NCBI RefSeq assembly: GCF_003987345.1
Contig: NZ_PIPP01000001.1
Location: 558,001-622,000 of the forward strand
Origin: Aliidiomarina shirensis
GTDB lineage: Bacteria; Pseudomonadota; Gammaproteobacteria; Enterobacterales; Alteromonadaceae
Direction of reading: 5' to 3'
DNA: 64,000 bases
Part shown: positions 7,963 through 18,626 of the stretch, one piece after another
Layout of the letters: the number at the start of each line of letters is the position of its first letter
How positions within the stretch are numbered: the stretch's first letter is position 1
The notes under the pieces: model-generated
What the model was told of the DNA's origin: nothing
Database searches by the model: none
The model's input: the letters and a program-made list of their open reading frames with translations, nothing else
Translations under genes and position numbers: made by a program

Positions 7963-8937
7963 ATGAGCTCCATCATTGCGTTACAGAAATTAAAACGAAC
8001 TACATTGCTGGTCGGCGCATTTTTTGTTGCCTTTAGCTTCTCTGCGTCTGCAAATACAAATACTTCTGACCAATCGTCAGTAACGGAAAATCAAACCTCG
8101 TCGGAGGAGAAACTTTGCGCTGATGGCTCCTGCGATCCACATATTATAATGCTGCACCGCCTTTCCCGTTGGGGATATCAAGATGCCAAATCGATATTAG
8201 CCGTGATGTACGTATCGGGCGATGGCGTTGAGCAAGATATAGAGCATGGCGTTTATTTAATGCAAAGCGCAGCCAAGCACGATGGCGCCATGGCATTATT
8301 CAGCCTTTCAAAATGGCATCGCGAGGGCTTAAATGTAGAAAAAGATACTGCGAAAGCTGATGAATTATTAGATAGAGCCGTTGAATTGGAATACCCACCT
8401 GCGCAATATCAAAAAGCGCTGTATTTATTTGCTAGCGAAGATGAACAACTGATTGGTGATGCCACCGAGTTATTAGAAAACGCGGCACGCAAAGGTTCAT
8501 CGCCAGCCATGTACCTTTTGGCTCGATTGAAGCTAATGGGTGAATGGGTTGAGTATGATTTGGAAGGTGCTTCGAATTTACTGGCTCGGCTAAGCCGTGA
8601 AGGCCATGAAGATGCGCGAGCCCTATCGAGACAGTTAGTGGCTGAGTTAGATAGAACAGCATCGGAAAATGGGGAACTCGATAGTGATACCAAAGAGATT
8701 GCTGATAGATTGCACACATTTGCCAACATGGAGCGTATTCAAGTTACGCCAATGTCTTTCGGCAGAACTTACTCGGCAGTTTCGGCGGTTACTTTTGAAA
8801 TGGATCGAACCTTTACCCGCGGAGCCATGTCGCGCATTAGAACGCAAACATGTGGTTTTGAAACAGGTTGTGTGGCTGTAAGGCCGAACTCCCAGCACTC
8901 AAGCTTAATGGATATGCTTTCAGAACCCGTAAATTAA
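7963..8937 (+). CDS. secreted Sel1-repeat protein
   Basis: A 324-residue protein with a signal peptide (hydrophobic 16-30, cleavage near SASA-N) and Sel1-like tetratricopeptide repeats across about 60-215. Diagnostic units include AKSILAVMYVSGDGVEQD, then ALFSLSKWHREGLNVEKD and SPAMYLLARLKLMGEWVEYD. Such solenoids bind proteins in the periplasm or at the envelope. The C-terminal 90 residues contain two Cys (CGFETGC) that could form a disulfide and are not recognisable. The ATG is preceded by GAGG. It is divergent from the zinc lipoprotein gene across a 200-bp region and ends at a bidirectional terminator shared with sucD. Specific partner unknown. Confidence 0.82.
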   Translation: MSSIIALQKLKRTTLLVGAFFVAFSFSASANTNTSDQSSVTENQTSSEEKLCADGSCDPHIIMLHRLSRWGYQDAKSILAVMYVSGDGVEQDIEHGVYLMQSAAKHDGAMALFSLSKWHREGLNVEKDTAKADELLDRAVELEYPPAQYQKALYLFASEDEQLIGDATELLENAARKGSSPAMYLLARLKLMGEWVEYDLEGASNLLARLSREGHEDARALSRQLVAELDRTASENGELDSDTKEIADRLHTFANMERIQVTPMSFGRTYSAVSAVTFEMDRTFTRGAMSRIRTQTCGFETGCVAVRPNSQHSSLMDMLSEPVN

Positions 8938-8960
8938 GTAAGTAGTCATTAAATGAATAA

Positions 8961-8990
8961 AAAAACGCTTCCCAAGGGAAGCGTTTTTAT
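8961..8990. terminator. bidirectional terminator between Sel1 gene and sucD
   Basis: AAAAACGCTTCCC (8961-8973) pairs with GGGAAGCGTTTTT (8976-8988). A-runs and T-runs flank the GC core, so it works on both strands and serves the convergent Sel1-repeat and sucD transcripts. Confidence 0.9.
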
Positions 8991-9035
8991 TTGGTTCGCC
9001 TTTCAAAAAGGCATTGGTTTAGCAATAAATGCTAA

Positions 9036-9908
9036 TTACCAACCTGTTTTCTCGCGTAATGCTTTGCCGATATCAGCAAGGCTACGAACAGTTTTTACAC
9101 CTGCAGCTTCAAGCGCCGCAAACTTCTCATCAGCAGTACCTTTACCACCAGAGATAATTGCACCGGCATGGCCCATGCGCTTACCTGGAGGAGCAGTTAC
9201 GCCTGCAATGTAAGAAACAACTGGCTTAGTTACATTGTTTTTAATGTACTCAGCCGCTTCTTCTTCAGCAGTACCACCAATTTCACCAATCATCACGATA
9301 GCTTCAGTTGCTGGATCTTTCTCGAACATCTCAAGGATATCGATAAAGTTAGAGCCTGGGATTGGATCACCACCAATACCAACACAGCTTGATTGGCCAA
9401 AGCCTTCATCTGTAGTTTGCTTAACCGCTTCATAAGTAAGCGTACCAGAACGTGAAACGATACCTACTTTACCTGGCTTGTGAATGTGGCCTGGCATAAT
9501 ACCGATTTTACATTCGCCTGGCGTGATAACACCTGGGCAGTTAGGGCCGATCATGCGAACGCCCTTATGCGTTAGGTATTCTTTCACGTAAAGCATATCA
9601 ATTGTTGGGATACCTTCAGTAATACATACAATCAATTCGATGCCTGCATCAGCAGCTTCGATGATTGAATCTTTACAGAAAGGAGCCGGTACATAGATAA
9701 CTGATGCAGTTGCACCTGTTTCAGCTACCGCTTCTTTTACGGTGTTAAATACAGGTAAACCTAAGTGCGTTTGACCGCCTTTACCCGGAGTAACACCACC
9801 AACCATTTTTGTTCCATAAGCAATTGCTTGCTCTGAGTGGAACGTGCCTTGGCCGCCAGTGAAACCCTGACAGATTACTTTGGTGTCTTTATTAATCAGG
9901 ATGCTCAT
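9036..9908 (-). CDS. sucD: succinyl-CoA synthetase alpha subunit
   Basis: A 290-residue alpha subunit of succinyl-CoA ligase, the usual length. The N-terminal CoA-binding Rossmann domain shows [11 protein letters not shown] near residue 15, and the C-terminal ligase domain carries the active-site phosphohistidine in [10 protein letters not shown] near residue 247. With SucC it makes ATP or GTP from succinyl-CoA in the TCA cycle. Its ATG overlaps the last base of sucC (sucC stop and sucD start share position 9908), so the two subunits are translationally coupled at equal stoichiometry. It is the last gene of the sdh-suc block and ends at the terminator at 8961-8990. Confidence 0.98.
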   Translation of the reverse strand: MSILINKDTKVICQGFTGGQGTFHSEQAIAYGTKMVGGVTPGKGGQTHLGLPVFNTVKEAVAETGATASVIYVPAPFCKDSIIEAADAGIELIVCITEGIPTIDMLYVKEYLTHKGVRMIGPNCPGVITPGECKIGIMPGHIHKPGKVGIVSRSGTLTYEAVKQTTDEGFGQSSCVGIGGDPIPGSNFIDILEMFEKDPATEAIVMIGEIGGTAEEEAAEYIKNNVTKPVVSYIAGVTAPPGKRMGHAGAIISGGKGTADEKFAALEAAGVKTVRSLADIGKALREKTGW

Positions 9909-11077
9909 TATTGACCTCCAGCCGCAGCAGCTACAACTTTCTGAGCTGCGTCAGATAAGCTGGTAGCAGCTTCAATGTTCAAACCGCTTTCCGCTAGCTT
10001 CTCTGTACCTAATTCAGCGTTGTTACCTTCAAGGCGCACAACCACAGGTACTTTAACGCCAACTTCTTCAACAGCACCAATGATACCTTCAGCGATCATA
10101 TCGCAACGCACGATACCACCGAAGATGTTCACAAATACGGCTTTCACATTTTCATCAGATAAGATGATTTTGAATGCTTCAGAAACACGTTCTTTGGTAG
10201 CTCCGCCACCAACATCTAAGAAGTTCGCTGGCTCGCCACCACTTAACTTCACGATATCCATGGTGCCCATTGCTAGGCCAGCGCCGTTAACCATACAACC
10301 GATGTTGCCATCAAGTGCTACATAGTTAAGCTCGAACTTAGCTGCATGCGCTTCGCGCGAATCTTCTTGTGAAGGATCGTGCATTTCTTTGATTTTTGGC
10401 TGGCGGTAAATTGCGTTGCTATCGATGTTGATTTTGCCATCTAAGCAGTGCAGGTTCCCTTCGTCGGTGATTACCAACGGGTTAATTTCTAACAGCGCGA
10501 AATCGTACTGTTCGAACATTTTCGCCAAGCCTAAGAAAATCTTAGTGAACTGCTTCACTTGTTCTGGGTTTAAGCCCAGTTGGAACGCTAAATCACGACC
10601 TTGGTAAGCTTGCGCGCCAACCGTTGGATCGATGATAGCTTTCAAGATTTTTTCTGGTGTTTCTTCTGCAACGGTTTCAATTTCCACGCCGCCTTCAGTA
10701 GAAGCCATGAAAACAATTTTACGAGTTGCACGGTCTACTACTGCACCAAGATAAAGTTCTTTATCGATATCGGTGAGGCTTTCAACCAAGATTTTTGCAA
10801 CCGGCTGACCGTTTGCATCTGTTTGATAAGTTACTAGGTTTTTGCCAACCCAGTTATCTGCGAATGCGCGTACTTCATCAAGGGAAGAAACTAGCTTTAC
10901 ACCACCAGCTTTACCACGTCCACCTGCGTGCACCTGACATTTAACTACCCATTTGTCGCCGCCAATTTTTTTGGCTGCTTCTACGGCTTCATCAGCAGTG
11001 TCTACCGCGTACCCTTCAGATACTGGTAATCCAAACTCTCTGAAAAGCTGTTTTGCTTGATACTCATGCAAATTCAT
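9908..11077 (-). CDS. sucC: succinyl-CoA synthetase beta subunit
   Basis: A 389-residue ADP-forming beta subunit starting [16 protein letters not shown]. It has the ATP-grasp fold: [15 protein letters not shown] near residue 46 is the nucleotide lysine/glycine loop, LLEINPLV near 195 carries metal ligands, and GGIVRCD near 321 is in the C-terminal CoA-ligase half. It is coupled to sucD with a one-base overlap. It is separated from sucB by 130 bp containing two hairpins (see 11109-11198), so sucCD may have its own transcript or a processing step in addition to read-through from sucAB. Confidence 0.98.
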   Translation of the reverse strand: MNLHEYQAKQLFREFGLPVSEGYAVDTADEAVEAAKKIGGDKWVVKCQVHAGGRGKAGGVKLVSSLDEVRAFADNWVGKNLVTYQTDANGQPVAKILVESLTDIDKELYLGAVVDRATRKIVFMASTEGGVEIETVAEETPEKILKAIIDPTVGAQAYQGRDLAFQLGLNPEQVKQFTKIFLGLAKMFEQYDFALLEINPLVITDEGNLHCLDGKINIDSNAIYRQPKIKEMHDPSQEDSREAHAAKFELNYVALDGNIGCMVNGAGLAMGTMDIVKLSGGEPANFLDVGGGATKERVSEAFKIILSDENVKAVFVNIFGGIVRCDMIAEGIIGAVEEVGVKVPVVVRLEGNNAELGTEKLAESGLNIEAATSLSDAAQKVVAAAAGGQ

Positions 11078-11108
11078 TATGCTTATTCCGTTTGTTCATT
11101 CAAAACGA

Positions 11109-11198
11109 AAGCAGCCGAGGCTGCTTACCCGAATTTTCGCGCGGAATTATACATTTTCCGCGCTCAAAATGACAGCGGTAGCCTTAAATGACTACCGC
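11109..11198 (-). promoter_or_regulatory. two hairpins between sucB and sucC
   Basis: Reading with transcription, the first dyad is GCGGTAG paired with CTACCGC (11175-11198) just after sucB. The second is AAGCAGC paired with GCTGCTT (11109-11126), followed on the minus strand by TCGTTTTG. The second resembles a weak terminator. Together they could attenuate or process sucABCD RNA between sucB and sucC. Confidence 0.5.
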
Positions 11199-11207
11199 CG
11201 CAGTGCT

Positions 11208-12812
11208 TTAGATATCCAGCAACAAACGCTGAGGATCTTCTAGCAGGTTCTTCACGGTAACTAGGAAGCCTACCGATTCTTTACCATCAACGATTCTGTG
11301 GTCGTACGACATCGCCAGATACATCATTGGCAGAATTTCAACTTTGCCATCTACCGCCATTGGCCGATCTTGGATTTTGTGCATGCCCAAGATAGCGCTT
11401 TGTGGTGGATTCAAGATTGGCGTTGAGAGCAGTGAACCAAACACACCACCGTTGGTGATGGTGAAGTTACCGCCTTGCATTTCATCCATGGTTAACTTGC
11501 CATCACGGCCTTTAATCGCTAACTCTTTGATCCCCGCTTCAATCTCAGCCAAGCTCAACTTATCGCAATCACGCAATACCGGTGTTACTAGGCCACGCGG
11601 TGTTGATACGGCAATGCTGACATCGAAGTAGTTGTGATAAACAATTTCATCACCATCGATTGATGCATTTACTTCTGGGAAACGCTTCAACGCTTCAACA
11701 ACTGCTTTCACATAGAAAGACATGAAGCCTAAGCGAATGCCATGGCGCTCTTCAAATTCTTTCTGGTACGTTTTACGTAGATCCATGATTGGTTTCATGT
11801 TCACTTCGTTAAACGTGGTAAGCATAGCAGTTGAGTTTTTCGCCTCGAGTAAACGCTTCGCAATAGTTTTGCGTAAACGCGTCATCGCTACACGTTTCTG
11901 AGTGCGATCGCCACTTACGGCTGCCGGCTTACTCTCAGATTTGCTTTCTGACTTCGTTTCAGATTTCTTATCACCTGCTGACTTCACGTGCTTTTCAACA
12001 TCTTCTTTAGTGATTCGACCATCTTTACCCGTGCCTTTTACATCACTGGCGCTTAAATCGTTTTCAGCTAATAAACGACGTACTGACGGGCTTACTGCAT
12101 CAGAATCTTTATCTGAACCGCTATCGTTTGAGCTTTCTTCTTTGCTTTCCGATTTGCTTGCCGAGCCACCTGAAGATTTTGCCGAACCGCCTTTCACGAT
12201 TTTACCAATCACATCTTTAGCACCAACATTCGCACCTTCATCGTGAATAATCTCACCCAGTACGCCATCGGCTTCAGCGACTACTTCCAGCACTACTTTG
12301 TCGGTTTCGATATCCACAAGATTTTGATCGCGGCTTACTTTGTCGCCTGCTTTCACGTGCCATGCTGCAATCGTTGCTTCTGATACCGATTCAGGTAACT
12401 CAGGAACTTTTACTTCGATTTCTTCGCCAGAGGCATCACTTGATTCTTCGTCGCTGCTGTTATCTTCAGCGGCTTCTTTTTCTGAGCTCTCTTTCTCTTC
12501 AGAATCGTCGCTCTCGTCAGCTTCTTCTTTCTTCGATGCTTCTTTCTTGTCCGCATCAGAGCTAGCCGCAGCATCACCTTCTTCAATGCTACCGATAACT
12601 TCTTGAGTTTTAACCGTTGCGCCCTCTTCTGCAGAGATCTTGCCGATTACGCCGTCGGCTTCTGCAACTACTTCGAGCACAACTTTATCGGTTTCGATAT
12701 CTACCAGGTTTTGGTCACGGCTTACTTTATCGCCTTCCTTCACGTGCCAAGTTGCGATAGTGCCATCCGCTACGGATTCCGGTAATTCTGGTACTTTGAT
12801 TTCAATCGCCAT
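11208..12812 (-). CDS. sucB: 2-oxoglutarate dehydrogenase E2 with two lipoyl domains
   Basis: A 534-residue dihydrolipoyl succinyltransferase, about 130 residues longer than E. coli SucB. Two near-identical lipoyl domains are present: residues 1-78 with lipoyl-lysine at 43 ([11 protein letters not shown]) and 132-209 with Lys172. They are joined by a long Ser/Glu/Asp/Lys linker. A peripheral-subunit-binding domain follows (about 240-277, [13 protein letters not shown]), then a second charged linker. The catalytic acyltransferase (about 305-534) has DHRIVDGKE near 505. It transfers succinyl from E1-bound intermediates to CoA in the TCA cycle. It lies 16 bp after sucA. The E3 gene (lpdA) is not in the window. 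Confidence 0.97.
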   Translation of the reverse strand: MAIEIKVPELPESVADGTIATWHVKEGDKVSRDQNLVDIETDKVVLEVVAEADGVIGKISAEEGATVKTQEVIGSIEEGDAAASSDADKKEASKKEEADESDDSEEKESSEKEAAEDNSSDEESSDASGEEIEVKVPELPESVSEATIAAWHVKAGDKVSRDQNLVDIETDKVVLEVVAEADGVLGEIIHDEGANVGAKDVIGKIVKGGSAKSSGGSASKSESKEESSNDSGSDKDSDAVSPSVRRLLAENDLSASDVKGTGKDGRITKEDVEKHVKSAGDKKSETKSESKSESKPAAVSGDRTQKRVAMTRLRKTIAKRLLEAKNSTAMLTTFNEVNMKPIMDLRKTYQKEFEERHGIRLGFMSFYVKAVVEALKRFPEVNASIDGDEIVYHNYFDVSIAVSTPRGLVTPVLRDCDKLSLAEIEAGIKELAIKGRDGKLTMDEMQGGNFTITNGGVFGSLLSTPILNPPQSAILGMHKIQDRPMAVDGKVEILPMMYLAMSYDHRIVDGKESVGFLVTVKNLLEDPQRLLLDI

Positions 12813-12828
12813 GATGTCATCTCACCTG

Positions 12829-15633
12829 TTAAATACTTAACGCTTCGTTAACGAGTTTTTCTTGCTGTTCTTTATGCACCGATGCGTAACCTACCGCAGG
12901 TGATGAAGAAGCAGCCCGTCCGGCATACTGTAACTTGGCACCATCCGGAATAGCTTCCCGGAAATGATGTTGGCTACAATACCAGGCGCCTTGGTTCTGT
13001 GGTTCTTCCTGACACCAAACAAAATCTTTCACATGTTGGTAATCTTTCAGAATTTCTGCCATTTCTTCATGTGGGAACGGATATAGCTGTTCTACCCGAA
13101 TAATCGCCACATCAGATTGCTCACGCTCACGGCGAGCAGAAAGCAGATCGTAGTAAACTTTACCACTACAGAACACGACGCGTTTTACTTTTTTCGAATC
13201 AAGGTCATCGATTTCACCGATAACGTTTTGGAACTTGCCAATGGCTAGCTCATCCAAGCTTGATACCGCATCAGGATGACGCAGTAACGATTTTGGCGTC
13301 ATCACGATCAACGGCCGGCGCACTGGGCGAAGCTGTTGACGGCGCAGCATATTAAATACCTGCGCTGGTGTTGTTGGTACGCATACCGACCAGTTATGAT
13401 CAGCTGATAACTGTAAGAACCGCTCCAAACGCGCCGAGCTATGCTCTGGCCCTTGGCCTTCGTAACCGTGAGGAAGCAACAGTGTTAAACCGCATAAACG
13501 GCCCCACTTTTGCTCACCTGAGCTTAAGAACTGGTCTATGACTACTTGCGCGCCATTTGCAAAATCACCAAATTGCGCTTCCCAAATTACCATCGTATTC
13601 GGTTCAGCAGTTGCATAACCATATTCGAACGCCATAACGGCTTCTTCCGATAGCACCGAATCGTAAATCTCAATCGGAGCCTGATCTTTATCGATCGCTG
13701 TTAGCGGCAAAAACGTGCCTGCGTCTTTTTGATTGTGCAGTACCGAGTGCCGGTGGAAGAAAGTACCACGGCCACAATCTTGGCCAGTCATGCGAATCCG
13801 ATGTCCTTGCTTCACCAGTGAAGCATACGCCAACGTTTCCGCCATACCCCAATCAAGGCTTCGCTCACCTTTCGCCATCTTCGCGCGCTCTTCATAAACC
13901 TTGCCCACTCGTGAGTTCAGTTTAAAATCTTTCGGCACAAAGCTTACTTTTTCACCTAGCGCTTGCAACTCATCTTTCGAGATACTGGAATCGTAGTCAA
14001 CATCCCACTCGTTGCCAATAAATGGACTCCAATCAACCGAGTGCGCTTTCATTGGCCGCCATTCATCTACCACGCAATCGCCTTTATCAAGCGCATCGCG
14101 GTAATCAGCTACCAATTTCTTAACCTGATCTTCATCAACTACTTTTTCATCAAGTAGGCGCTGCGCATAAATTTCGCGCGGCACAGGATGCTTCTTAATT
14201 TTCTGGTACATCAACGGTTGCGTTGCATTCGGCTCGTCGGCTTCGTTATGGCCATGACGGCGATAGCATACTAAATCGATAACGACATCACGCTTAAAGG
14301 TGTTGCGATAATCAATAGCAAGCTGAGATACAAACATCACCGCTTCCGGATCATCGGCATTCACGTGGAATATCGGTGCCTGCACCATCTTTGCGATATC
14401 AGTACAGTATTGAGTAGAACGCGCATCTTCACGTTTCGATGTAGTAAAACCAACTTGGTTGTTTACTACGATGCGAATGCTACCACCCACTTGATAAGCG
14501 CGTGTTTTTGATAAGTTAAAGGTTTCCTGCACCACACCTTGGCCGGCAATAGCGGCATCACCATGAATCGTGATAGGTAGCGCTTGGCTTCCATCTTTAC
14601 ATCCACGACGATCCATGCGCGCGCGCACCGAACCAATCACAACCGGGTTAACGATTTCAAGATGCGAAGGGTTAAAGGCCAAGGCCAAGTGAACATTGCC
14701 ACCTTCAGTTTCGAAATCAGAAGAAAAGCCCATGTGATATTTAACGTCACCGGCTTTATCTGTGGTGTTCTTACCGGCAAATTCATCAAACAACTCATTT
14801 GGGTGTTTGCCCATCACGTTGATCAATAAATTTAAACGGCCACGGTGCGCCATACCAATAACAACTTCTTTCGCGCCATTAGCACCTGCTCGGCGAATTA
14901 AAGATTTCATTAGTGGAACAAGTGCATCACCACCTTCAAGCGAAAATCGTTTCGCCCCTGGGAATTTCGAGCCCAAGTATTTCTCAAGGCCATCTGCAGC
15001 GACTAATTCTTTCAATGCTTTTTTGCGCTCTTCCTCGGAAAACTTCGGTTTGCCGAGTTGCGATTCTAAGCGCTGTTGAATCCATCTTTTCTCTTCGGTA
15101 TCAACAATATGCATATACTCAGCACCGATAGAGCCACAATAAATAGCTTCTAAGGCTTGCTGAATATCTTTTAATTTGGCGGTATCTTTGCCGATCACTA
15201 AAGAGCCTACATTGAACTCAGTGTCCATGTCGTCTTTGGTGAGGCCATGAAACTGTGCGTCGAGATCTTGCACTGTTTCTTGCTTCCATAACCCGAGAGG
15301 ATCGAGCTGGGCGTGTTGATGCCCGCGAAAGCGGTAAGCATTGATTAGTTGTAATACGCGAACTTGCTTCTCAGCTATATCCGAATTAAACGAACCTGAG
15401 CCCGCTTGTTTTAGCTTCTGTTTCGCAGCTTCACGGAATTGATCACGTACTTCACTATGTTTAACGTCGGCAGCAGAACCTTCACGAGGTAAACTATCGA
15501 ATAGCTCACGCCATTCCGAAGGTATTGCTTCGGCGTCATCTAAATACAGCTCAAATAGTTCTTCTATGTAAGCTGCGTTTCCTCCAGAAAACTGCGAGGA
15601 CTCAATCCAGGCTTGCATTGCGCCTTCTTGCAT
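12829..15633 (-). CDS. sucA: 2-oxoglutarate dehydrogenase E1
   Basis: The thiamine-diphosphate-dependent decarboxylase of the 2-oxoglutarate dehydrogenase complex, 934 residues from the chosen start. An in-frame GTG lies 15 bp upstream (15648), but the ATG at 15633 has AGGA six bases before it and gives the family-like N terminus MQEGAMQAWIESSQFSG, so I prefer it. IGMAHRGRLN near 262 and HGDAAIAGQGVVQE near 370 are the cofactor and substrate motifs, and GRGTFFHRHSVLHNQ near 620 belongs to the second thiamine-binding half. The N-terminal segment (residues 1-40) is the E2-docking type. It heads the sucAB unit and is preceded by a strong terminator after sdhB. Confidence 0.97.
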   Translation of the reverse strand: MQEGAMQAWIESSQFSGGNAAYIEELFELYLDDAEAIPSEWRELFDSLPREGSAADVKHSEVRDQFREAAKQKLKQAGSGSFNSDIAEKQVRVLQLINAYRFRGHQHAQLDPLGLWKQETVQDLDAQFHGLTKDDMDTEFNVGSLVIGKDTAKLKDIQQALEAIYCGSIGAEYMHIVDTEEKRWIQQRLESQLGKPKFSEEERKKALKELVAADGLEKYLGSKFPGAKRFSLEGGDALVPLMKSLIRRAGANGAKEVVIGMAHRGRLNLLINVMGKHPNELFDEFAGKNTTDKAGDVKYHMGFSSDFETEGGNVHLALAFNPSHLEIVNPVVIGSVRARMDRRGCKDGSQALPITIHGDAAIAGQGVVQETFNLSKTRAYQVGGSIRIVVNNQVGFTTSKREDARSTQYCTDIAKMVQAPIFHVNADDPEAVMFVSQLAIDYRNTFKRDVVIDLVCYRRHGHNEADEPNATQPLMYQKIKKHPVPREIYAQRLLDEKVVDEDQVKKLVADYRDALDKGDCVVDEWRPMKAHSVDWSPFIGNEWDVDYDSSISKDELQALGEKVSFVPKDFKLNSRVGKVYEERAKMAKGERSLDWGMAETLAYASLVKQGHRIRMTGQDCGRGTFFHRHSVLHNQKDAGTFLPLTAIDKDQAPIEIYDSVLSEEAVMAFEYGYATAEPNTMVIWEAQFGDFANGAQVVIDQFLSSGEQKWGRLCGLTLLLPHGYEGQGPEHSSARLERFLQLSADHNWSVCVPTTPAQVFNMLRRQQLRPVRRPLIVMTPKSLLRHPDAVSSLDELAIGKFQNVIGEIDDLDSKKVKRVVFCSGKVYYDLLSARREREQSDVAIIRVEQLYPFPHEEMAEILKDYQHVKDFVWCQEEPQNQGAWYCSQHHFREAIPDGAKLQYAGRAASSSPAVGYASVHKEQQEKLVNEALSI

Positions 15634-15703
15634 TGCTTTTCCTTTCACTGGTTTGAACTGCGAAAAAACAGCAGATACGCGTTGATAAAAAAGGTTTCTT
15701 TTT

Positions 15704-15736
15704 TAAAAAAATAGCCATCCGTAGCGGGATGGCTAT
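15704..15736 (-). terminator. intrinsic terminator between sdhB and sucA
   Basis: A perfect ten-base-pair stem, ATAGCCATCC (15711-15720) with GGATGGCTAT (15727-15736), and a six-base loop. On the minus strand it is followed by seven T (complement of 15705-15711). It should end most sdhCDAB transcripts, so sucABCD probably has its own promoter in 15634-15703 or depends on read-through. Confidence 0.82.
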
Positions 15737-15779
15737 CTTTACAACTCACCACTACTATATCAGAAAACCTGCGGTTTCG

Positions 15780-16496
15780 CTAAACTGCGCGGCTGAGTAG
15801 CATTGATTTGATGTGCCCAATAGCCTTGGTCGGGTTCAACCCTTTCGGACATACGTTTACGCAATTCATAATACCGTGGCATCGGAATACGCTGAACGCA
15901 TCATCCAAGTCGTCTAAACGCTCTTCAGTAGCCGTATCACGGCTATCCGCAAGGAATCGATACGCATGTAATAAACCCGCAGGCCCTACAAACTTATCAG
16001 GATTCCACCAGAACGATGGGCATGATGTTGAACAACAAGCACAAAGAATACACTCGTACAGGCCATCTAACTTTTCACGCTCTTCCGGGCTCTGTAAGCG
16101 TTCACGTGCAGGTGGTGCTTTATCATCATTAATCAGATACGGCTTCACTTTTTCGTATTGCTTGTAGAACTGTGTCATATCTACAATCAAATCACGAATT
16201 ACAGGCAACCCAGGCAATGGGCGCACTACAATCTTGTTTGATTTTAATGAAGATAAACTGGTAATACAGGCTAAGCCATTTCTACCATTAATATTAAAAC
16301 CATCTGAGCCACAAACACCTTCACGGCATGAACGACGGAACGATAGGCTTGGATCGATTTCTTCCTTAATTTTAATAAGTGCTTCAAGCACCATTAAATC
16401 TTGGTCGTCCTTAAGCTCTAACGTGTAATCCTTCATGTGGGGCTTTTTATCCACTTCAGGGTTGTAACGATAGATCGAAAATGTAATTTTTTTCAT
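15780..16496 (-). CDS. sdhB: succinate dehydrogenase iron-sulfur subunit
   Basis: The 238-residue iron-sulfur subunit of complex II. All three cluster motifs are present: the 2Fe-2S ligands in SCREGVCGSDGFNINGRNG near residues 57-75, the 4Fe-4S set CILCACCSTSCP near 149-160, and the 3Fe-4S/4Fe-4S ligands in CHGIMNCVNVCPKG near 206-219. It carries electrons from the SdhA flavin to ubiquinone at the inner membrane face. It begins 12 bp after sdhA and is followed by a strong terminator. Confidence 0.98.
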   Translation of the reverse strand: MKKITFSIYRYNPEVDKKPHMKDYTLELKDDQDLMVLEALIKIKEEIDPSLSFRRSCREGVCGSDGFNINGRNGLACITSLSSLKSNKIVVRPLPGLPVIRDLIVDMTQFYKQYEKVKPYLINDDKAPPARERLQSPEEREKLDGLYECILCACCSTSCPSFWWNPDKFVGPAGLLHAYRFLADSRDTATEERLDDLDDAFSVFRCHGIMNCVNVCPKGLNPTKAIGHIKSMLLSRAV

Positions 16497-16508
16497 CGTT
16501 TGAACCTT

Positions 16509-18269
16509 TTAGTAAGTGCGCGCTTTTGGCGGGAACGCCTCGCGCAGCTTAGGCGCCATATTCACTTCACGATTAACCATGCTTTCTGATTCAGGGCGAT
16601 ACACGGTGTGTACCAACCATTTCTCATCATCTCGCTCTGGGAAATCGGCACGGCTATGAGCTCCGCGGCTCTCTTCACGATAGCTTGCTGAAACAGCAGT
16701 TGAATATGCCGTTTCCATTAAGTTATCGAGCTCTAAACATTCAATGCGCGTGGTGTTGAAATCCATGCTGGTGTCGTCTAAACGGGCATGATTCAAACGT
16801 TCGCGAATTTCACGAAGCTCTTGTAAACCCTCTTTCATTGCATCGCCTTCACGGAATACCGAGAAGTTCATTTGCATGCAGTTTTGTAGGTCTTTACGGA
16901 TTTTGAACGGGTCTTCGCCTTTCTGCGTGTTGTTCCAACGATTCACGCGCGCCATCGCGGCATCAACATCAGAGGCCGAAGCTTCACGCGCTTCCGTATT
17001 CGCAGCCAGTGCGTCCGCCAAATGCAAACCTGTTGCACGGCCAAACACCACCAAATCAAGTAACGAGTTACCACCAAGGCGGTTAGCACCATGAACCGAT
17101 ACACACGCGATTTCACCACAAGCAAACAAGCCTTGGATAGGTGATGTTTTACCTGCTGCATCTACCTGTAAACATTGGCCGTTCACATCAGTAGGAATAC
17201 CACCCATCATATAATGGCAGGTTGGAATTACTGGAATCGGTTCTTCTGCTGGATCAACGTGAGCAAAGGTTTTTGCTAAATCACACACGCCAGGAAGGCG
17301 CGATTCAAGGGTTTCACGCCCTAAATGATCCAGTTTTAACTTAATATGTGGACCCCAAGGACCATCACAACCACGGCCTTCGCGAATTTCTGTCATCATT
17401 GCACGAGCCACAACATCACGGCCGGCAAGATCTTTCGCATTCGGCGCGTAACGCTCCATGAAGCGTTCACCGTCTTTATTCAGTAGATAACCACCCTCGC
17501 CTCGGCAACCTTCCGTTACCAAAGAACCTGCACCGGCGATGCCAGTTGGATGGAATTGCCACATTTCCATATCTTGTACAGGAACACCCGCACGTAGCGC
17601 CATACCAACACCATCACCGGTATTGATGTGCGCGTTGGTAGTAGAGGCATAAATACGGCCTGCACCACCGGTAGCAAGAATTACCGCTTTCGCTTTAATA
17701 TGAAAAACTTCGCCACTCTCGATGTCTAATGCAGTTACACCAGTAACCGCACCATCTTGGTTTTTCACCAAATCAAGGGCGTACCATTCAGAAAGAACGG
17801 TTGTTTTGTTTTTCACGTTTTGCTGATACAACAAGTGTAATAACGCATGGCCGGTACGGTCAGCTGCTGCTGCGGTACGCGCTGCTTGCTCACCACCAAA
17901 GTTCTTTGATTGGCCACCAAACGGACGCTGATATACGCGGCCATCTTCAAAGCGTGAGAATGGCAAACCCATATTCTCAAGCTCTAAAATAGCTTCAGGG
18001 CCGGTTTTACACATGTATTCAATGGCATCTTGGTCACCGATGTAATCAGAACCTTTAACGGTATCAAACATGTGCCATTGCCAATCATCTTCGTGTGCAT
18101 TACCTAACGCAACAGTGATACCACCCTGCGCCGATACAGTATGCGAACGAGTTGGGAATACTTTCGACATAAGCGCACAGCTCATACCGTTTTCAGAAAT
18201 TTGTAATGCCGCACGCATACCAGCGCCGCCAGCGCCGATAACTACCGCATCAAATTGAAGTTCTTTCAT
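16509..18269 (-). CDS. sdhA: succinate dehydrogenase flavoprotein subunit
   Basis: The FAD subunit of succinate dehydrogenase, 586 residues from the ATG at 18269; a GTG three codons upstream (18278) directly abuts the sdhD stop and cannot be excluded. [11 protein letters not shown] near residue 11 is the FAD Rossmann loop, and [12 protein letters not shown] carries the His for covalent FAD attachment. HPTGI near 240 and [18 protein letters not shown] near 392 hold substrate-binding and catalytic residues. It oxidises succinate to fumarate. Fourth-from-last in the sdhCDAB operon order C-D-A-B, it is tightly packed with its neighbours. Confidence 0.97.
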   Translation of the reverse strand: MKELQFDAVVIGAGGAGMRAALQISENGMSCALMSKVFPTRSHTVSAQGGITVALGNAHEDDWQWHMFDTVKGSDYIGDQDAIEYMCKTGPEAILELENMGLPFSRFEDGRVYQRPFGGQSKNFGGEQAARTAAAADRTGHALLHLLYQQNVKNKTTVLSEWYALDLVKNQDGAVTGVTALDIESGEVFHIKAKAVILATGGAGRIYASTTNAHINTGDGVGMALRAGVPVQDMEMWQFHPTGIAGAGSLVTEGCRGEGGYLLNKDGERFMERYAPNAKDLAGRDVVARAMMTEIREGRGCDGPWGPHIKLKLDHLGRETLESRLPGVCDLAKTFAHVDPAEEPIPVIPTCHYMMGGIPTDVNGQCLQVDAAGKTSPIQGLFACGEIACVSVHGANRLGGNSLLDLVVFGRATGLHLADALAANTEAREASASDVDAAMARVNRWNNTQKGEDPFKIRKDLQNCMQMNFSVFREGDAMKEGLQELREIRERLNHARLDDTSMDFNTTRIECLELDNLMETAYSTAVSASYREESRGAHSRADFPERDDEKWLVHTVYRPESESMVNREVNMAPKLREAFPPKARTY

Positions 18270-18278
18270 GTTGCTCAC

Positions 18279-18626
18279 TTAGACACCCCACAATACGAAC
18301 AAACCGGTGAACCAGTACGCGAGCAGTGCAATTACAAATATCAATTGAATAATGCCGCGTAGGAGAGAGTGCTTCACATAATCAGTGAGAACTTGCCAAA
18401 TACCGATCCAACCGTGAATCAACAAACCGGTAAGGGTAAGTAATGTGAAGATTTTCATGCCAAGGTGGCTATACAAAGTTACCCACTCGGAATAACCCAT
18501 TCCTGGATTACATACGAGCCAAGCAACTAAAAAGATTGTGTAGGCCAACATCACAAGAGCGGAAGCACGAACTAAAATGAAATCATGCGTGCCGCTGCGG
18601 CCAAAAGTAGATGCTATTTTTACCAT
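18279..18626 (-). CDS. sdhD: succinate dehydrogenase membrane anchor subunit D
   Basis: A 115-residue membrane anchor. I start at the ATG at 18626, which has AGGAG seven bases upstream and yields MVKIASTFGRSGTHDFILVR, matching the family N terminus; a TTG two codons earlier is possible but less likely. Three transmembrane helices are visible (about 21-40, 55-77 and 90-112). LIHGWIGIWQVLTDY contributes the haem b/quinone-site His and the quinone-binding Tyr. The start overlaps the end of sdhC by 7 bp. Confidence 0.95.
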   Translation of the reverse strand: MVKIASTFGRSGTHDFILVRASALVMLAYTIFLVAWLVCNPGMGYSEWVTLYSHLGMKIFTLLTLTGLLIHGWIGIWQVLTDYVKHSLLRGIIQLIFVIALLAYWFTGLFVLWGV

